Assembly: GCF_014837165.1 (NCBI RefSeq)
Contig: NZ_JACSPM010000004.1
Location: 293,619 to 357,618 of the forward strand
Length of the DNA: 64,000 nucleotides
Reading direction: 5' to 3'
Source of the DNA: Microbacterium gallinarum
GTDB lineage: Bacteria; Actinomycetota; Actinomycetes; Actinomycetales; Microbacteriaceae
The notes beneath the pieces were generated by a model. The model was not told where the DNA came from. It worked only from the letters and a program-made list of their open reading frames with translations, and did no database searches. Below are positions 39,223 through 51,302 of this stretch, in pieces. Both the position numbers and the translations under genes were made by a program. The first letter of the stretch is position 1, and every line of letters starts with the position of its first letter.

Positions 39223-41589
39223 ATGGCCGATGGAACAGATGCAGACCTCAACCCCCAGAACGAATCGGATGCCCCGCTAGCGCCAGGCGCTGCGGACACC
39301 GCGGTGACCGACGCCGCGGACGACGCACTCGATCTCGCGGAGGCTGAGACCGAAGCCGTGATCGAGGCCGTCGAGGTTCTCGAAGAGGGCGGCGCAGCGC
39401 CCGTGGTGGATGAGGGCGCCGCTGAGGCGACTCCGGACGCCGGGCAGGCCGATGCGGAGCCGGACAGCGAGAGTGCGCTCGAGGCGCCCGCTGCGGCCGA
39501 GGCGACGACCGAGCCCGAGACCCCCGGTGAGCCCGAGCCGGAGGCCCCGCTGACAGCGGTCAGCCTCGGACTCCTGCCCGAGGACTTCGTGTCGGAGGTG
39601 TCGACGCAGCTTCACTTCTACGCACCCGAGATCGCGTTCCTGCCCTCCGCTCCCGACGAAGAGCGCGAACGCGACACCGAGCAGTCGTCCGGATCGACGC
39701 GGCGTCGCAGCCGTCGCCGCGGTGGAGAGGGCCGGGACGAGGCATCCGCTCCGTCCGAGCCCTCCCAGCCGCGCCAGCGCGCCGTCGAGCTCATCACCGA
39801 GCCGCAGCGCATCAAGGGCTCGACCCGTCTCGAGGCCAAGAAGCAGCGCCGCCGTGACGGCCGTGAGGCCGGCCGTCGTCGCGCGGTCGTGACAGAGGCC
39901 GAGTTCCTCGCACGGCGCGAGTCCGTCGACCGCGTCATGATCGTCCGCTCGAAGAACGGTCGCATCCAGATCGCCGTGCTCGAAGACAACGTTCTCGTCG
40001 AGCACTACGTCGCGCGCAATCAGGACGCGTCGCTCATCGGCAACGTCTACCTCGGTCGCGTGCAGAACGTGCTGCCGAGCATGGAGGCCGCCTTCGTCGA
40101 CATCGGCCGCGGCCGCAACGCCGTGCTGTATTCCGGCGAGGTCGACTGGGACGCGGTCGAGACGGGCAACCAGCCCCGCCGCATCGAGCTCGCGCTCAAG
40201 TCGGGCGACAAGGTGCTCGTGCAGGTCACGAAGGATCCTGTGGGTCACAAGGGCGCACGGCTGACGAGCCAGATCTCGCTGCCGGGCCGCTACCTCGTGT
40301 ACGTGCCGGGAGGAGCCATGAACGGCATCTCCCGCAAGCTCCCCGACACCGAGCGCGCGCGCCTCAAGAAGATCCTCAAGGAGGTGCTGCCGGAGTCGTC
40401 GGGCGTCATCGTGCGCACCGCCGCCGAGGGTGCCACCGAGGAGCAGCTCACGCGCGACGTGCAGCGGCTCACCACGCAGTGGGAGCACGTCAGCAAGCAG
40501 GTCCAGACGATCCAGGCGCCGGCGCTGCTGCACTCCGAGCCGGACCTCCTGGTCAAGATCGTGCGCGACGTCTTCAACGAGGACTTCACGCGCATGCTCA
40601 TCCAGGGCGAGGACGCGCTCCAGACGATCACGAAGTACGTCGAGAGCGTCGCGCCCGACCTCCTCGAGCGCGTCGTGGCCTACGAGGGCGACCGCGACCC
40701 GTTCGACGAGTTCCGCGTGACGGAGCAGATCGAGAAGGCGCTCGACCGCAAGGTCTGGCTGCCGTCCGGTGGCTCGCTGGTCATCGACCGCACCGAGGCG
40801 ATGACGGTCGTCGACGTCAACACCGGAAAGTTCGTCGGCTCGGGCGGAAACCTCGAAGAGACCGTGACGAAGAACAACCTCGAGGCTGCCGAGGAGATCG
40901 TGCGCCAGCTGAGGCTGCGCGACATCGGCGGCATCATCGTCGTCGACTTCATCGACATGGTGCTCGAGTCCAACCGCGATCTGGTCCTGCGACGCCTGGT
41001 CGAGTGCCTCAGCCGCGACCGGACGAAGCACCAGGTGGCCGAGGTCACCTCGCTCGGTCTCGTGCAGATGACGCGCAAGAAGCTGGGACTCGGGCTGCTC
41101 GAGACCTTCAGCGAGCCGTGTGAGGTCTGCGCGGGCCGCGGCGTGATCGTGCACCACGACCCCGTGGTCAAGCACCGCGGCGCCCAGGCGTCGGGCGGTG
41201 CGCCGTCCGGCCGCCGCTCGCGCGGCGGAGGCGGCGCGCAGCAGCAGGCCACGGGCGGCTCCAACGGCACGCACGTGATCACCGAGGGCGTCAAGTCCGC
41301 ACTCGCGCAGATCGCCGCATCGACCATCCACCACCACGACGAGGTGCCGGCAGACGAGCCGGCCGCGATCGAGGCACCGGTGGAGCGGCCGAAGAAGGCC
41401 CGCAAGAAGCGCGGCGACGCGGCCAAGACGAAGCCGAAGGCACCCAAGACCGAGAAGGACATCCTGCTCGACTCCGTGCTCGAGGCTCTCCCCGAGCCGA
41501 AGGCCCCGGGACAGGGCCGGTCGCGCCGTCGCGTGACCACGGCCGCACTCACCGGCACGCCGGTGTCGCACACGCCGTCCGACGACTGA
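39223..41589 (+). CDS. rne: Ribonuclease E/G family protein
   Basis: About 788 residues. An acidic N-terminal region of about 220 residues precedes an RG/RS-rich basic linker, then the catalytic core: S1-like NVYLGRVQNVLPSMEAAFVDIG, the 5'-sensor region, DNase I-like LVIDRTEAMTVVDVNTGKFVG with metal-binding Asp residues, IIVVDFIDM, and the Zn-link CEVCAGRG. The C-terminus is basic and rich in Ala, Lys and Arg. This split arrangement of tails around the core is typical of actinobacterial RNase E, which starts mRNA decay and processes rRNA. GGGAG lies 10 nt before ATG 39223; a GTG at 39220, 7 nt away, is an equally good start. Confidence 0.95.
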   Translation: MADGTDADLNPQNESDAPLAPGAADTAVTDAADDALDLAEAETEAVIEAVEVLEEGGAAPVVDEGAAEATPDAGQADAEPDSESALEAPAAAEATTEPETPGEPEPEAPLTAVSLGLLPEDFVSEVSTQLHFYAPEIAFLPSAPDEERERDTEQSSGSTRRRSRRRGGEGRDEASAPSEPSQPRQRAVELITEPQRIKGSTRLEAKKQRRRDGREAGRRRAVVTEAEFLARRESVDRVMIVRSKNGRIQIAVLEDNVLVEHYVARNQDASLIGNVYLGRVQNVLPSMEAAFVDIGRGRNAVLYSGEVDWDAVETGNQPRRIELALKSGDKVLVQVTKDPVGHKGARLTSQISLPGRYLVYVPGGAMNGISRKLPDTERARLKKILKEVLPESSGVIVRTAAEGATEEQLTRDVQRLTTQWEHVSKQVQTIQAPALLHSEPDLLVKIVRDVFNEDFTRMLIQGEDALQTITKYVESVAPDLLERVVAYEGDRDPFDEFRVTEQIEKALDRKVWLPSGGSLVIDRTEAMTVVDVNTGKFVGSGGNLEETVTKNNLEAAEEIVRQLRLRDIGGIIVVDFIDMVLESNRDLVLRRLVECLSRDRTKHQVAEVTSLGLVQMTRKKLGLGLLETFSEPCEVCAGRGVIVHHDPVVKHRGAQASGGAPSGRRSRGGGGAQQQATGGSNGTHVITEGVKSALAQIAASTIHHHDEVPADEPAAIEAPVERPKKARKKRGDAAKTKPKAPKTEKDILLDSVLEALPEPKAPGQGRSRRRVTTAALTGTPVSHTPSDD

Positions 41590-41626
41590 ATCCGACCGTC
41601 GCGCCGTCCGCCGGCTCCGAAAGGGG

Positions 41627-41902
41627 TCAGCGGCCGGCGCGTCGCTCCCGCGCTGTCACGCGGAGTCCTGACGCGATCAGCCGCCGCACCAGTTCGTGAC
41701 CGTCGACGTGCTCGGCGCCGGCGGCGACGAGCCGGGCGTGGGCGTCATCCGGCACGTCGTAGTGATCGCGGTCGAAGCCGCGGCGGGGGATGCCGTTCGC
41801 CGCGGCGAACGCGTGCAGCTCGTCGAGATCGCTGTCGCTCACGAGGTGCGCCCACAGTCTGCCGTGGGCGGGCCACCGCGGATCGTCGATGAGGATCGCC
41901 AC
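41627..41902 (-). CDS. DUF4031 domain-containing protein
   Basis: 91 residues from a GTG at 41902 (MAILIDDPRWPAHGRLW). The pattern DDPRWPAHGRLWAHLVSD, DLDELHAFAAANGIPRRGFDRDHYDVP matches DUF4031, a small actinobacterial family of unknown function with conserved Asp, Trp and His residues. It is convergent with rne (37 nt between stops) and divergent from the rplU promoter. Confidence 0.88.
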   Translation of the reverse strand: MAILIDDPRWPAHGRLWAHLVSDSDLDELHAFAAANGIPRRGFDRDHYDVPDDAHARLVAAGAEHVDGHELVRRLIASGLRVTARERRAGR

Positions 41903-41949
41903 CCCGCGATCATTTCACGAGGGATGCCGCGACACGGTTCGGTCTGCTT

Positions 41950-42142
41950 TTGGCGTTGGTCGCGGCATCCGGTAAAGTAGTCCTTTGGTGCGTCCCGTTT
42001 CGCAGGATATGGCGATGCTCGACAGGCTCAGCAGCCGGCTGGAGCCGTCGCTGCCGCACCAGGACTTCCTCTTCTCGCAAGAGCAGAGTCTCGCAAAGAC
42101 AACCGGAGCTGTGCGCTCCATCTCAGTAGAAACAGGTGTGAA
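41950..42142 (+). promoter_or_regulatory. Promoter and leader of rplU-rpmA
   Basis: TTGGCG at 41950-41955, a 17-nt spacer and TAAAGT at 41973-41978 form a good housekeeping-type promoter. Transcription would begin near 41985, leaving about 158 nt of leader before the rplU GTG. The leader contains repeated AG/TC-rich short stems such as AGTCTCGCAAAGAC. Ribosomal protein L21 operons in other phyla have autoregulatory leaders; whether this one folds similarly is not known. Confidence 0.6.
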
Positions 42143-42451
42143 GTGGTTTACGCAGTTGTGCGCGCCGGTGGCCGACAGGAGAAGGTCGAGGTCGGCACGA
42201 TCGTCGTTCTCGACCGCCAGGCCGCGAAGATCGGCGACAAGATCGAGCTGCCCGCCGTCCTGCTCGTGGACGGCGACGCTGTCACGACCGACGCCGACAA
42301 GCTCTCCAAGGTGACCGTCACCGCCGAGGTTCTCGGCGAGGAGCGCGGCCCGAAGATCGTGATCCAGAAGTTCAAGAACAAGACCGGCTACAAGAAGCGC
42401 CAGGGGCACCGTCAGGACCTCACGCGCGTCAAGGTCACCGGCATCAAGTAA
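42143..42451 (+). CDS. rplU: 50S ribosomal protein L21
   Basis: 102 residues from GTG ([18 protein letters not shown]), matching the YAV(V/I)R(T/A)GG(K/R)Q start of L21; AGGTG sits about 5 nt upstream. The C-terminus [25 protein letters not shown] is the conserved rRNA-binding end. L21 binds 23S rRNA in the large subunit. rpmA follows after 20 nt. Confidence 0.98.
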   Translation: MVYAVVRAGGRQEKVEVGTIVVLDRQAAKIGDKIELPAVLLVDGDAVTTDADKLSKVTVTAEVLGEERGPKIVIQKFKNKTGYKKRQGHRQDLTRVKVTGIK

Positions 42452-42471
42452 GTCCAGGAAGAGACGCAGAG

Positions 42472-45167
<2,696 letters not shown>

Positions 45168-45171
<4 letters not shown>

Positions 45172-46427
45172 CCACCACCGCCACGACTGCCCGCGAGCGG
45201 ATGCTCCTCGCCAAGGAGGCCTCCCGGAGTGTCGGGCTCCTCAGCGACACCGCCAAGCGCGACGCCCTCGAAGCCATCGCGCGAGGGATCGAGAGCGCCA
45301 CCGGCGAGATCGTCGCCGCGAACGCCGAGGACCTCGAGCGCGGGCGCAGCGCCGGACTGTCGGTCGCGCTGCAGGATCGCCTGCGGCTCGACGAGCCGCG
45401 TGTCGCCTCCCTCGCCGCGGCAGTGAGGGAGGTCGCCGAACTGCCCGACCCCGTCGGCCGCGTCCTCGACACCCGGACCCTCGCGAACGGCGTCGCGCTG
45501 ACGAAGGTGGCCGTGCCGTTCGGCGTCGTGGGCTCGATCTACGAAGCGCGCCCGAACGTCACCGTCGACATCGCCGCGCTCGCGCTGCGCTCGGGGAATG
45601 CCGTCGTCCTCCGGGGCGGAACGGCTGCGGAGCGCACGAACGCCGCCCTCGTGCGGGCGATGCGCGGCGCCCTCGCCGAGCAGGGCATCGACCCCGAGGC
45701 GATCCAGACCGTCGACGACTTCGGACGAGAGGGCGCCCGCGAGCTGATGCAGGCGAGGGGCATCGTCGATGTGCTCGTGCCGCGGGGGAGCGCCCAGCTC
45801 ATCGAGACCGTGGTCACCGAGTCGTCGGTCCCCGTCATCGAGACCGGTGCCGGGGTCGTGCACATCGTGCTCGACTCGACCGCGCGTCTTGACTGGGCGC
45901 GCGACATCGTCGTGAACGCCAAGACGCAGCGGCCGAGCGTGTGCAACTCCGTCGAGACCGTACTGGTGGTCAAGGATGCCGCGCCCCGCCTGGTCCCGCC
46001 GGTGGTCGAGGCCCTTCGCGGTTCGGGCGTCACGGTGCACGGTGATGAGACCGTGTCGTCGCTGGCGACGGACGTCGTCCCGGCGACGGACGAGGACTGG
46101 TCGACCGAGTACCTGAGCCTCGACATCGCCATGCGCGTGGTCGACGACCTCGACGCGGCGCTCGACCACATCCGCCGCTACTCGACCCATCACACCGAGT
46201 CGATCATCACGGACGACCCCGCCCACGCCGAGCGCTTCCTGGCCGAGGTCGACTCGGCCGTCGTCATGGCCAACGCCTCCACCCGCTTCACCGACGGCGG
46301 CGAGTTCGGCTTCGGCGCCGAGGTCGGGATCTCGACGCAGAAGCTGCACGCACGCGGCCCGATGGGCCTCTCCGAGCTCACGAGCACGAAGTGGCTGGCG
46401 CGGGGCGTCGGACAAGTGCGCGACTGA
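45168..46427 (+). CDS. proA: Gamma-glutamyl phosphate reductase
   Basis: 419 residues, normal length. The aldehyde-dehydrogenase-like catalytic cysteine lies in KTQRPSVCNSVETVLV; VPFGVVGSIYEARPNVT, GNAVVLRGG and EFGFGAEVGISTQKLHARGPMG are family signatures. It reduces glutamyl-5-phosphate with NADPH to the semialdehyde, the second step to proline. It follows proB with a 4-nt overlap; a TAAACT hexamer inside proB lies 6 nt before the ATG and could give a leaderless internal transcript. Confidence 0.97.
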
Positions 46428-46480
46428 CCGCCTAAACTGACATACAGCCTGTGCCCGCAGGCGAATGGAACGGAGCACGA

Positions 46481-46702
46481 ATGACCATCGCCACGATCGT
46501 CGCCCTCGCCGCGGAATCCGAGCACCACGGCAACGTCGCCCTCGAGACCGTCTGGTATGGCATCGTCGCGATCTGCGTCTTCGCCGCCCTGGCCGTCGTG
46601 ACGCTGTCGTACCGCAACGTCGCCAACCGCCACTCGCACAAGGCCGAGGCTTACGCCCGCGCCCACGCCAACGACGTCCAGCACGTGGGGCACGGCCACT
46701 AG
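46481..46702 (+). CDS. Small membrane protein with His-rich tail
   Basis: 73 residues from [22 protein letters not shown] lies 5 nt upstream. One transmembrane helix ([22 protein letters not shown]) is followed by a basic, then His-rich tail ([25 protein letters not shown], in part HVGHGH). A conserved actinobacterial neighbour of nadD with no known role. The nadD start is 10 nt downstream, so both are likely co-transcribed. Confidence 0.82.
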   Translation: MTIATIVALAAESEHHGNVALETVWYGIVAICVFAALAVVTLSYRNVANRHSHKAEAYARAHANDVQHVGHGH

Positions 46703-46712
46703 GCCGCACTGC

Positions 46713-47309
46713 ATGACGGCGTCGGCAGCCCCGAGGATCGGGGTCATGGGTGGGACATTCGATCCCATCCATCACGGCCACCTGGTCGCCGCCAGCGAGG
46801 TTGCCCAGTGGTTCGACCTCGACGAGGTCGTGTTCGTGCCGACGGGGGAGCCGTGGCAGAAGGACGGCGTCTCGCCGAGCGAGCATCGCTACCTCATGAC
46901 GGTGATCGCCACGGCATCCAATCCCCGCTTCACGGTGAGCCGCGTCGACATCGATCGGTCGGGCCCGACGTACACGATCGACACCCTGCGCGATCTCAAG
47001 GCGGAGCGTCCCGACGCCGACCTGTACTTCATCACGGGCGCCGACGCCATAGCGCAAATTCTCAGTTGGAGGGACCATGATGAGTTGTGGGACCTCGCAC
47101 ATTTCGTTGCGGTCTCCCGCCCCGGGCATGTGCTCAGCACAGACGGGTTGCCCAGTGAAGACGTGAGTCAGCTCGAGATCCCCGCTCTCGCCATCTCGTC
47201 CACGGACTGCCGCGACCGCGTACAACAAGGACACCCGGTGTGGTACCTCGTTCCCGACGGGGTCGTCCAATACATTGCGAAGCACCATCTCTACCGGAGC
47301 AAGGAATGA
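46713..47309 (+). CDS. nadD: Nicotinate-nucleotide adenylyltransferase
   Basis: 198 residues. Nucleotidyltransferase motif [17 protein letters not shown], then the C-terminal [10 protein letters not shown] (ISSTxIR-type) motif. It joins nicotinate mononucleotide with ATP to deamido-NAD, an essential NAD synthesis step. The stop overlaps the next gene by ATGA. nadD and rsfS commonly travel together in bacteria; here they are separated by one membrane protein gene. Confidence 0.96.
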   Translation: MTASAAPRIGVMGGTFDPIHHGHLVAASEVAQWFDLDEVVFVPTGEPWQKDGVSPSEHRYLMTVIATASNPRFTVSRVDIDRSGPTYTIDTLRDLKAERPDADLYFITGADAIAQILSWRDHDELWDLAHFVAVSRPGHVLSTDGLPSEDVSQLEIPALAISSTDCRDRVQQGHPVWYLVPDGVVQYIAKHHLYRSKE

Positions 47310-48448
47310 CTGAACCCGAGCAGCCGGCGAACCCACCGCTGACGCGCAAGCAGTTGCGCGAGATCCGGAACACCGGGTCCACCCCCGTGATCACCCCTGA
47401 GAGCGCTGCCATCGCAGCCGCTCCGCCCGCGCCGGCGGCCGAGCCGGAGGCGCCGCCGGCCCCCACCGAGGCTCCTGCCCAGGCAGAGCCCGAGCAGCCC
47501 GCACCGGCCCCGGCCCCCGCGCCGATCGCATCGGCGCACCTCCCGCGAGCTGCCGATCCGGTGGTTGTGCCGCCGGCGCCCGTCGCCGACTCCGCGGTCG
47601 ACCTCGGAGCATCGCCCCTCACCCGGCGCCAGGCACGTCAGCAGGAGCGCATCCGCACGGCGTCCGTCCCGGTCATCACCCCCGAGGTCGCTGCGGCGCA
47701 CTCCGCCTCCATGGCGACCCTCGTCACCGAGGCTCCGCCGCTCACCCGCACCGAGCCGGTCAGCCTGCACAGCGGCATGCACGACCTCTTCGGTCTCGCA
47801 ACGGCCCCCGCGCCGGTCATCCAGCAGGCCCCGGAGCGCACCGCCGGGGCGCCGCGGCCCGAGCCCGTACGCCCGGTCTCGCCGTGGTCCGACGGTCACG
47901 CATCAGCCGATCCGGCGCCCGCCGTGACTGCCGACGAGGCCGAAGCCGACAAGGAGCGCAGCGTAAGCCCGCTCCTCGGTGCAGGTCTCCTCGCGGGCGA
48001 GCCCGAGCAGGCCGACCTGCCCCCGTCGTTCGACCAGCTGCTCGCTCGCTCCACGGGTGCCGTGTCGATGCCCAACGCGCTGATCCTGTCGCAGGCGCCC
48101 GAGGTGTCGCCCATGGTCGCTCCGCTCAGCTCGACGGGCGAGGTGCTCATCACCGGCACATTCAACCTGCCGGAAGGGCTCGGATCGACCGGCCACGCCC
48201 GCGGCACGGCCGACGGCAAGGAAGTCGACGCCACGCTCGTCGACGGCGAGCTGCCCGCCCACTCGTCGCCCACCCCGATCGCCGCGAGTGCTGCGATCAG
48301 CACCGTGAAGACCGCCGGCGAGGTCATCCGACCGCCCGTGCCCGAGAAGGGCAGCAAGCTCATGCTCACGCTCGCGATCACCGCCGGCGCCCTGGCGCTC
48401 GCGCTGGTCGGCGTACTGATCCTCGCTTTCGTCACGGGGGTGCTGTGA
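47306..48448 (+). CDS. Proline/alanine-rich, C-terminally anchored membrane protein with an internal repeat
   Basis: 380 residues. A long disordered, Ala/Pro/Glu-rich cytoplasmic part contains two copies of a module of about 24 residues, each starting PLTR(K/R)Q and ending PVITPE (about 11-34 and 101-126), with a weaker third PPLTR. Near the C-terminus [27 protein letters not shown] forms a single membrane helix. No catalytic domain is recognised. It is coupled to nadD (4-nt overlap) and rsfS (1-nt overlap), so it is made with them. The repeat could be a docking peptide at the membrane; that is a guess. Confidence 0.8.
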   Translation: MTEPEQPANPPLTRKQLREIRNTGSTPVITPESAAIAAAPPAPAAEPEAPPAPTEAPAQAEPEQPAPAPAPAPIASAHLPRAADPVVVPPAPVADSAVDLGASPLTRRQARQQERIRTASVPVITPEVAAAHSASMATLVTEAPPLTRTEPVSLHSGMHDLFGLATAPAPVIQQAPERTAGAPRPEPVRPVSPWSDGHASADPAPAVTADEAEADKERSVSPLLGAGLLAGEPEQADLPPSFDQLLARSTGAVSMPNALILSQAPEVSPMVAPLSSTGEVLITGTFNLPEGLGSTGHARGTADGKEVDATLVDGELPAHSSPTPIAASAAISTVKTAGEVIRPPVPEKGSKLMLTLAITAGALALALVGVLILAFVTGVL

Positions 48449-48825
48449 TGACGGCATCCGCTCAGTCCCTCGACATGCTGCAGATCGCGGCGGTCGCCGC
48501 CGACGCGAAGAGCGGAGAAGACCTCGTCGCGCTCGACGTGTCGGAGCCGCTTCCGCTCGTCGACATCTTCCTGCTCGTGACCGGTCGCAGCGAGCGCAAC
48601 GTCGCCGCGATCGCCGACGAGATCGAAGACCGTCTGCTGGAGGCGGGGCACAAGCGCCTGCGTCGCGAGGGACGGCAGGAAGCCCGCTGGATACTGCTCG
48701 ACTTCGGCGACCTCGTGGTGCACGTGTTCCACGAGCAGGAGCGCGTGTACTACGGCCTCGAGCGGCTCTGGAAGGACTGCCCGGTGGTCCCGATCGACCT
48801 TCCGGCCCGGACGCCCACGGAGTAG
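48448..48825 (+). CDS. rsfS: Ribosome silencing factor RsfS
   Basis: 125 residues. The RsfS/Iojap domain shows AADAKSGEDLVALDVSEPLPLVDIFLLVTGRSERNVAAIADEIED and the diagnostic ARWILLDFGDLVVHVFHEQERVYYGLERLW (motif DFGDLVVHVF). It binds L14 on free 50S subunits and blocks joining to 30S in starvation. The start shares its A with the TGA of the preceding gene (TGATG). Confidence 0.95.
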   Translation: MTASAQSLDMLQIAAVAADAKSGEDLVALDVSEPLPLVDIFLLVTGRSERNVAAIADEIEDRLLEAGHKRLRREGRQEARWILLDFGDLVVHVFHEQERVYYGLERLWKDCPVVPIDLPARTPTE

Positions 48826-48896
48826 TCCGCGGTGGTTCGAAGCACGCCTCGACGTGTTGTAAGCTTGTGGAGTTGCCTCGCGGGGCAGCAGAACAA

Positions 48897-48972
48897 GGGC
48901 CTGTGGCGCAGCTGGTAGCGCACCTGCATGGCATGCAGGGGGTCAGGGGTTCGAGTCCCCTCAGGTCCACCA
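48897..48972 (+). tRNA. tRNA-Ala (anticodon GGC), probable integration site
   Basis: Acceptor GGGCCTG pairs with CAGGTCC (one G-T), D arm GTGGCGCAGCTGGTAGCGC, anticodon loop ATGGCAT giving GGC, T arm GGGGTTCGAGTCCCC, discriminator A and an encoded CCA ending at 48972. An excisionase-like gene and a tyrosine recombinase gene lie immediately downstream in the same orientation, so the 3' half probably served as attB and is one att core of the island. Confidence 0.95.
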
Positions 48973-49021
48973 AAACTCCCGGTAAGGCCCCGAATCTTCA
49001 CTCCCTGATCAGGGAGCTTGA

Positions 49022-49363
49022 ATGTTTGGTAGTCGTTTACTGGACACTTCGCCGGGTCGCCGCAGTGCGCTCTCGGACCTTCTCGAAGTATCTGGAAGGT
49101 ACGCGGCACCGCCCGCGCACCTTCGCTATATGGACGGCGTCGGCACCTCAGAGTCGGGACACGGAAACTACGTGTCGCTGGCTGAGCTTGCCGCGCAGCT
49201 CAAAGTCTCCGTGCAGACGATCTACGACCTGCGGAGCAAGGGTCGTGGCCCCCGTGGGTTCCGCGTCGGCACGCAACTGAGGTTCCGTGAGAGCGAGATC
49301 GACGCATGGGTCCAGCGCATGGAGCTGGCCGACGAGCGGCGTCACGCCGGTGGTGCGTCGTGA
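49022..49363 (+). CDS. Excisionase-like helix-turn-helix protein
   Basis: 113 residues from ATG 49022, which has GGGAG 5 nt upstream; an internal ATG at 49130 would give a 77-residue protein of more usual size but lacks a ribosome site. The C-terminal part VSLAELAAQLKVSVQTIYDLRSKGRGPRGFRVGTQLRFRESEIDAWVQ is a MerR-like excisionase (Xis) domain, key part VSVQTIYDLRSKGRGP. Such proteins bend DNA at att sites and bias the integrase to excision. The stop overlaps the integrase start by GTGA. Confidence 0.85.
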   Translation: MFGSRLLDTSPGRRSALSDLLEVSGRYAAPPAHLRYMDGVGTSESGHGNYVSLAELAAQLKVSVQTIYDLRSKGRGPRGFRVGTQLRFRESEIDAWVQRMELADERRHAGGAS

Positions 49364-50631
49364 ACGGCGGGCGGCCACGCACCCTGATCGGCTCGTACGG
49401 AACCATCAGCGTGACCAGACGCGGGGCGTCGTATGTGGCGCTGGCGCGCATCCGTGACGCCGACGGGCGCCTGCGCAGGGTGACCGGTGCTGCTCGCACG
49501 GAATCGGCCGCTCGCGCGCGTTTGAAGGAGCGTCTCCTCGACAGACCCGGATTCGGGGCCGGCGGCCTCCTCGACCTCAGTAGCTCTTTCCGAGAGCTCG
49601 CTGACCTCTGGCTGGAGGATCTGCATCTGCGCGATCTGTCGGACGGCACCAAGAAGAACTATCGTGACGATCTCAGACTCCGAGTGAGGCCGCAGTTCGA
49701 GCACTTCTCACTCGGTGAGATCACCACCGGCCGCGTCGAGTGGTTCCTTCGCTCTGAGAGTGCGGTGTCACCCTCACGCGCGCACCACTCGCGGACGGTA
49801 CTCAACCAGCTCTTCGGTTTTGCTCTTCGGCACGATGCGATCCCGCGGAATCCGGTGCAGGGAACGAGTCCATTGCGCCGGCCGAAAGGCGAGCGTCAGG
49901 CGTTGACCGTTGAGCAGATCAACGCGATCCGCGATGCCGCGGCTCGCTGGCGGACCGGACCCGACGTCAAGGGGCCCAAGCCCGATGGTCAGGTGCGCGA
50001 CATCATCGAGGTGCTCCTCGGAACCGCCTTGCGCATCGGTGAGTGACTCGCACTCCGCGTGTGCGATGTCGAGGACGGTCCCAGCGGGATGACGATCTCG
50101 GTGAAGGGGACGGTCGTGTTGCGCACCGGCAGCGGTGCCGTCCGTCAAGATCACCCGAAGACCGAGCACTCCATCCGCCGAATCGCGGTCCCGGACTTCG
50201 CTGCGAACGTCCTTCGAGCACGGCTCGCCGGCATCCCGACCACCGACCCGGAACGGACCATCTTCGCCAATCGTGCGGGCAAGCCACTGAGTCCGTTCAA
50301 TGTGCGACGTACCTTCCGAGCGTTCCTCGAGCTGGCAGATCTCGCGGGGGAGGGGATCACACTTCGCTGGTATCGGCGGACTGGTGCCACGGTCATCGCG
50401 CGCGGGGCGAGCGCCGACGCTGCCGCCACCTTCCTCGGCCACGGATCGACAGCGATCACAGAAGGACACTACATCGAGCCCGACCGGACGGTCGACCGGG
50501 GGCCGGCGAAGATTATCGAACGTACGTTGCGCCCGGTGAATCCTGAATCTTCGCTGCTCTCGACCGAGGACGCCGAGTCGGACGACCCCGCTCTCGCCTT
50601 CCTTAATGAGGAAGATAGCGAGGCGGCATAG
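49360..50631 (+). pseudogene. Tyrosine recombinase (integrase) interrupted by one in-frame TGA
   Basis: Starts at GTG 49360 overlapping the excisionase stop. The N-terminal SAM-like/core-binding domain (SFRELADLWLEDLHLRDLS) and the first catalytic box LGTALRIGE (Arg I) are intact, then TGA at 50044-50046 interrupts what continues in the same frame as LALRVCDVEDGPSGM. The rest holds LRWYRRTGATVIARG (box II Arg), FLGHGST and TEGHYIEP with the nucleophilic Tyr. Homologues usually read RIGE(A/V)LALR, so a single substitution explains the stop. The box II His position reads Arg. Without stop read-through the recombinase is inactive, so the island may be fixed. Total 423 codons. Confidence 0.88.
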
Positions 50632-50634
50632 CGG

Positions 50635-50928
50635 CTACTCAAGCGACCCGCCTCGATCCTGCCTGCCCCAACTCGCGATCGGTCCGCCGCTCGGGCCGTG
50701 GGCCCGCAAGAACTCGCGGTGAGTGCGCTCGCACGCGAGGCGGAGGGTCGTTGACCATCCAATGACCTCACCACGGAAGCTGGCGCGGTAGCGGACTTCG
50801 GTGTCGTTCATCACCCGGCGGATCTCGATGGTGCCGTATGAGCGGCCTTGGGCGTCGATCATCTGCCAGGTTCCGGTTGGGCCCTCGTGCGCGGCGAGAA
50901 TCGGATGCCAGTCCCGCTGTTCCTTCAT
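50635..50928 (-). CDS. Hypothetical protein, 97 residues
   Basis: Starts MKEQRDWHPILAAHEGPTGTW; a GGGAA lies about 7 nt upstream. The middle IDAQGRSYGTIEIRRVMNDTEVRYRASFRGEVIGWSTTLRLACERTHREFL (for example SYGTIEIRRV, VRYRASFRGE) predicts an antiparallel beta sheet followed by a helix. I do not recognise a family. It converges on the integrase gene with 3 nt between stops and seems to be part of the island. Confidence 0.65.
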   Translation of the reverse strand: MKEQRDWHPILAAHEGPTGTWQMIDAQGRSYGTIEIRRVMNDTEVRYRASFRGEVIGWSTTLRLACERTHREFLRAHGPSGGPIASWGRQDRGGSLE

Positions 50929-51026
50929 CGGTCGTTCCCATCTCCGGCCGACGGATCGACGCTAGATGATGCGGCGGACATCCCGCCCATGCAACTCCAT
51001 GGGAGGCGTGCGCGCACCTTGATGGC

Positions 51027-51302
51027 ATGACCGATCGAGACCACGCCGACGCCGTCCTTGAGCACGTGGCGGTGCTCGCGTTCCTCTACTACCCCGGCAT
51101 CCAGGTCGATGACCCGACGTACCGCCTCGCCGACGACACCGAATGGTGTCTCGCGCGACTCGGCGACGTGTCCGACACCGAGCGGGAACGGATAGGGGCT
51201 CTCATCGCGCGAGCGATCATCGACCCGACAGCAACGCGCGAAGAACTCTTCACGGCGCTCGCTGATCTCACCGGTGGGCACGCTGCAGGACACCATGCCT
51301 GA
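51027..51302 (+). CDS. Hypothetical acidic protein, 91 residues
   Basis: Starts MTDRDHADAVLEHVAVLAFLYYPG. Largely helical and acidic (DDPTYRLADDTEWCLARLGDVSDTERERIGALIARAIID), no known motif. No Shine-Dalgarno precedes the ATG. Its end overlaps the next gene by 8 nt, so the two are likely coupled. Confidence 0.62.
   Translation: MTDRDHADAVLEHVAVLAFLYYPGIQVDDPTYRLADDTEWCLARLGDVSDTERERIGALIARAIIDPTATREELFTALADLTGGHAAGHHA

Noticed and set aside
39277..41571. Long minus-strand frame opposite rne
   Set aside because: Same shadow effect; no domain pattern, no ribosome site, and it is fully covered by the RNase E/G gene.
48945..48972. Second att site (attR) copying the tRNA-Ala 3' end within the window
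   Set aside because: Short matches such as GTCCACCAT at about 53978 and 58399 lack the rest of the T arm, so they are chance hits.
50044..50046. TGA in the integrase as selenocysteine codon
   Set aside because: No selenocysteine insertion element-like stem is evident after it, tyrosine recombinases have no Sec at this place, and a simple nonsense change explains it.
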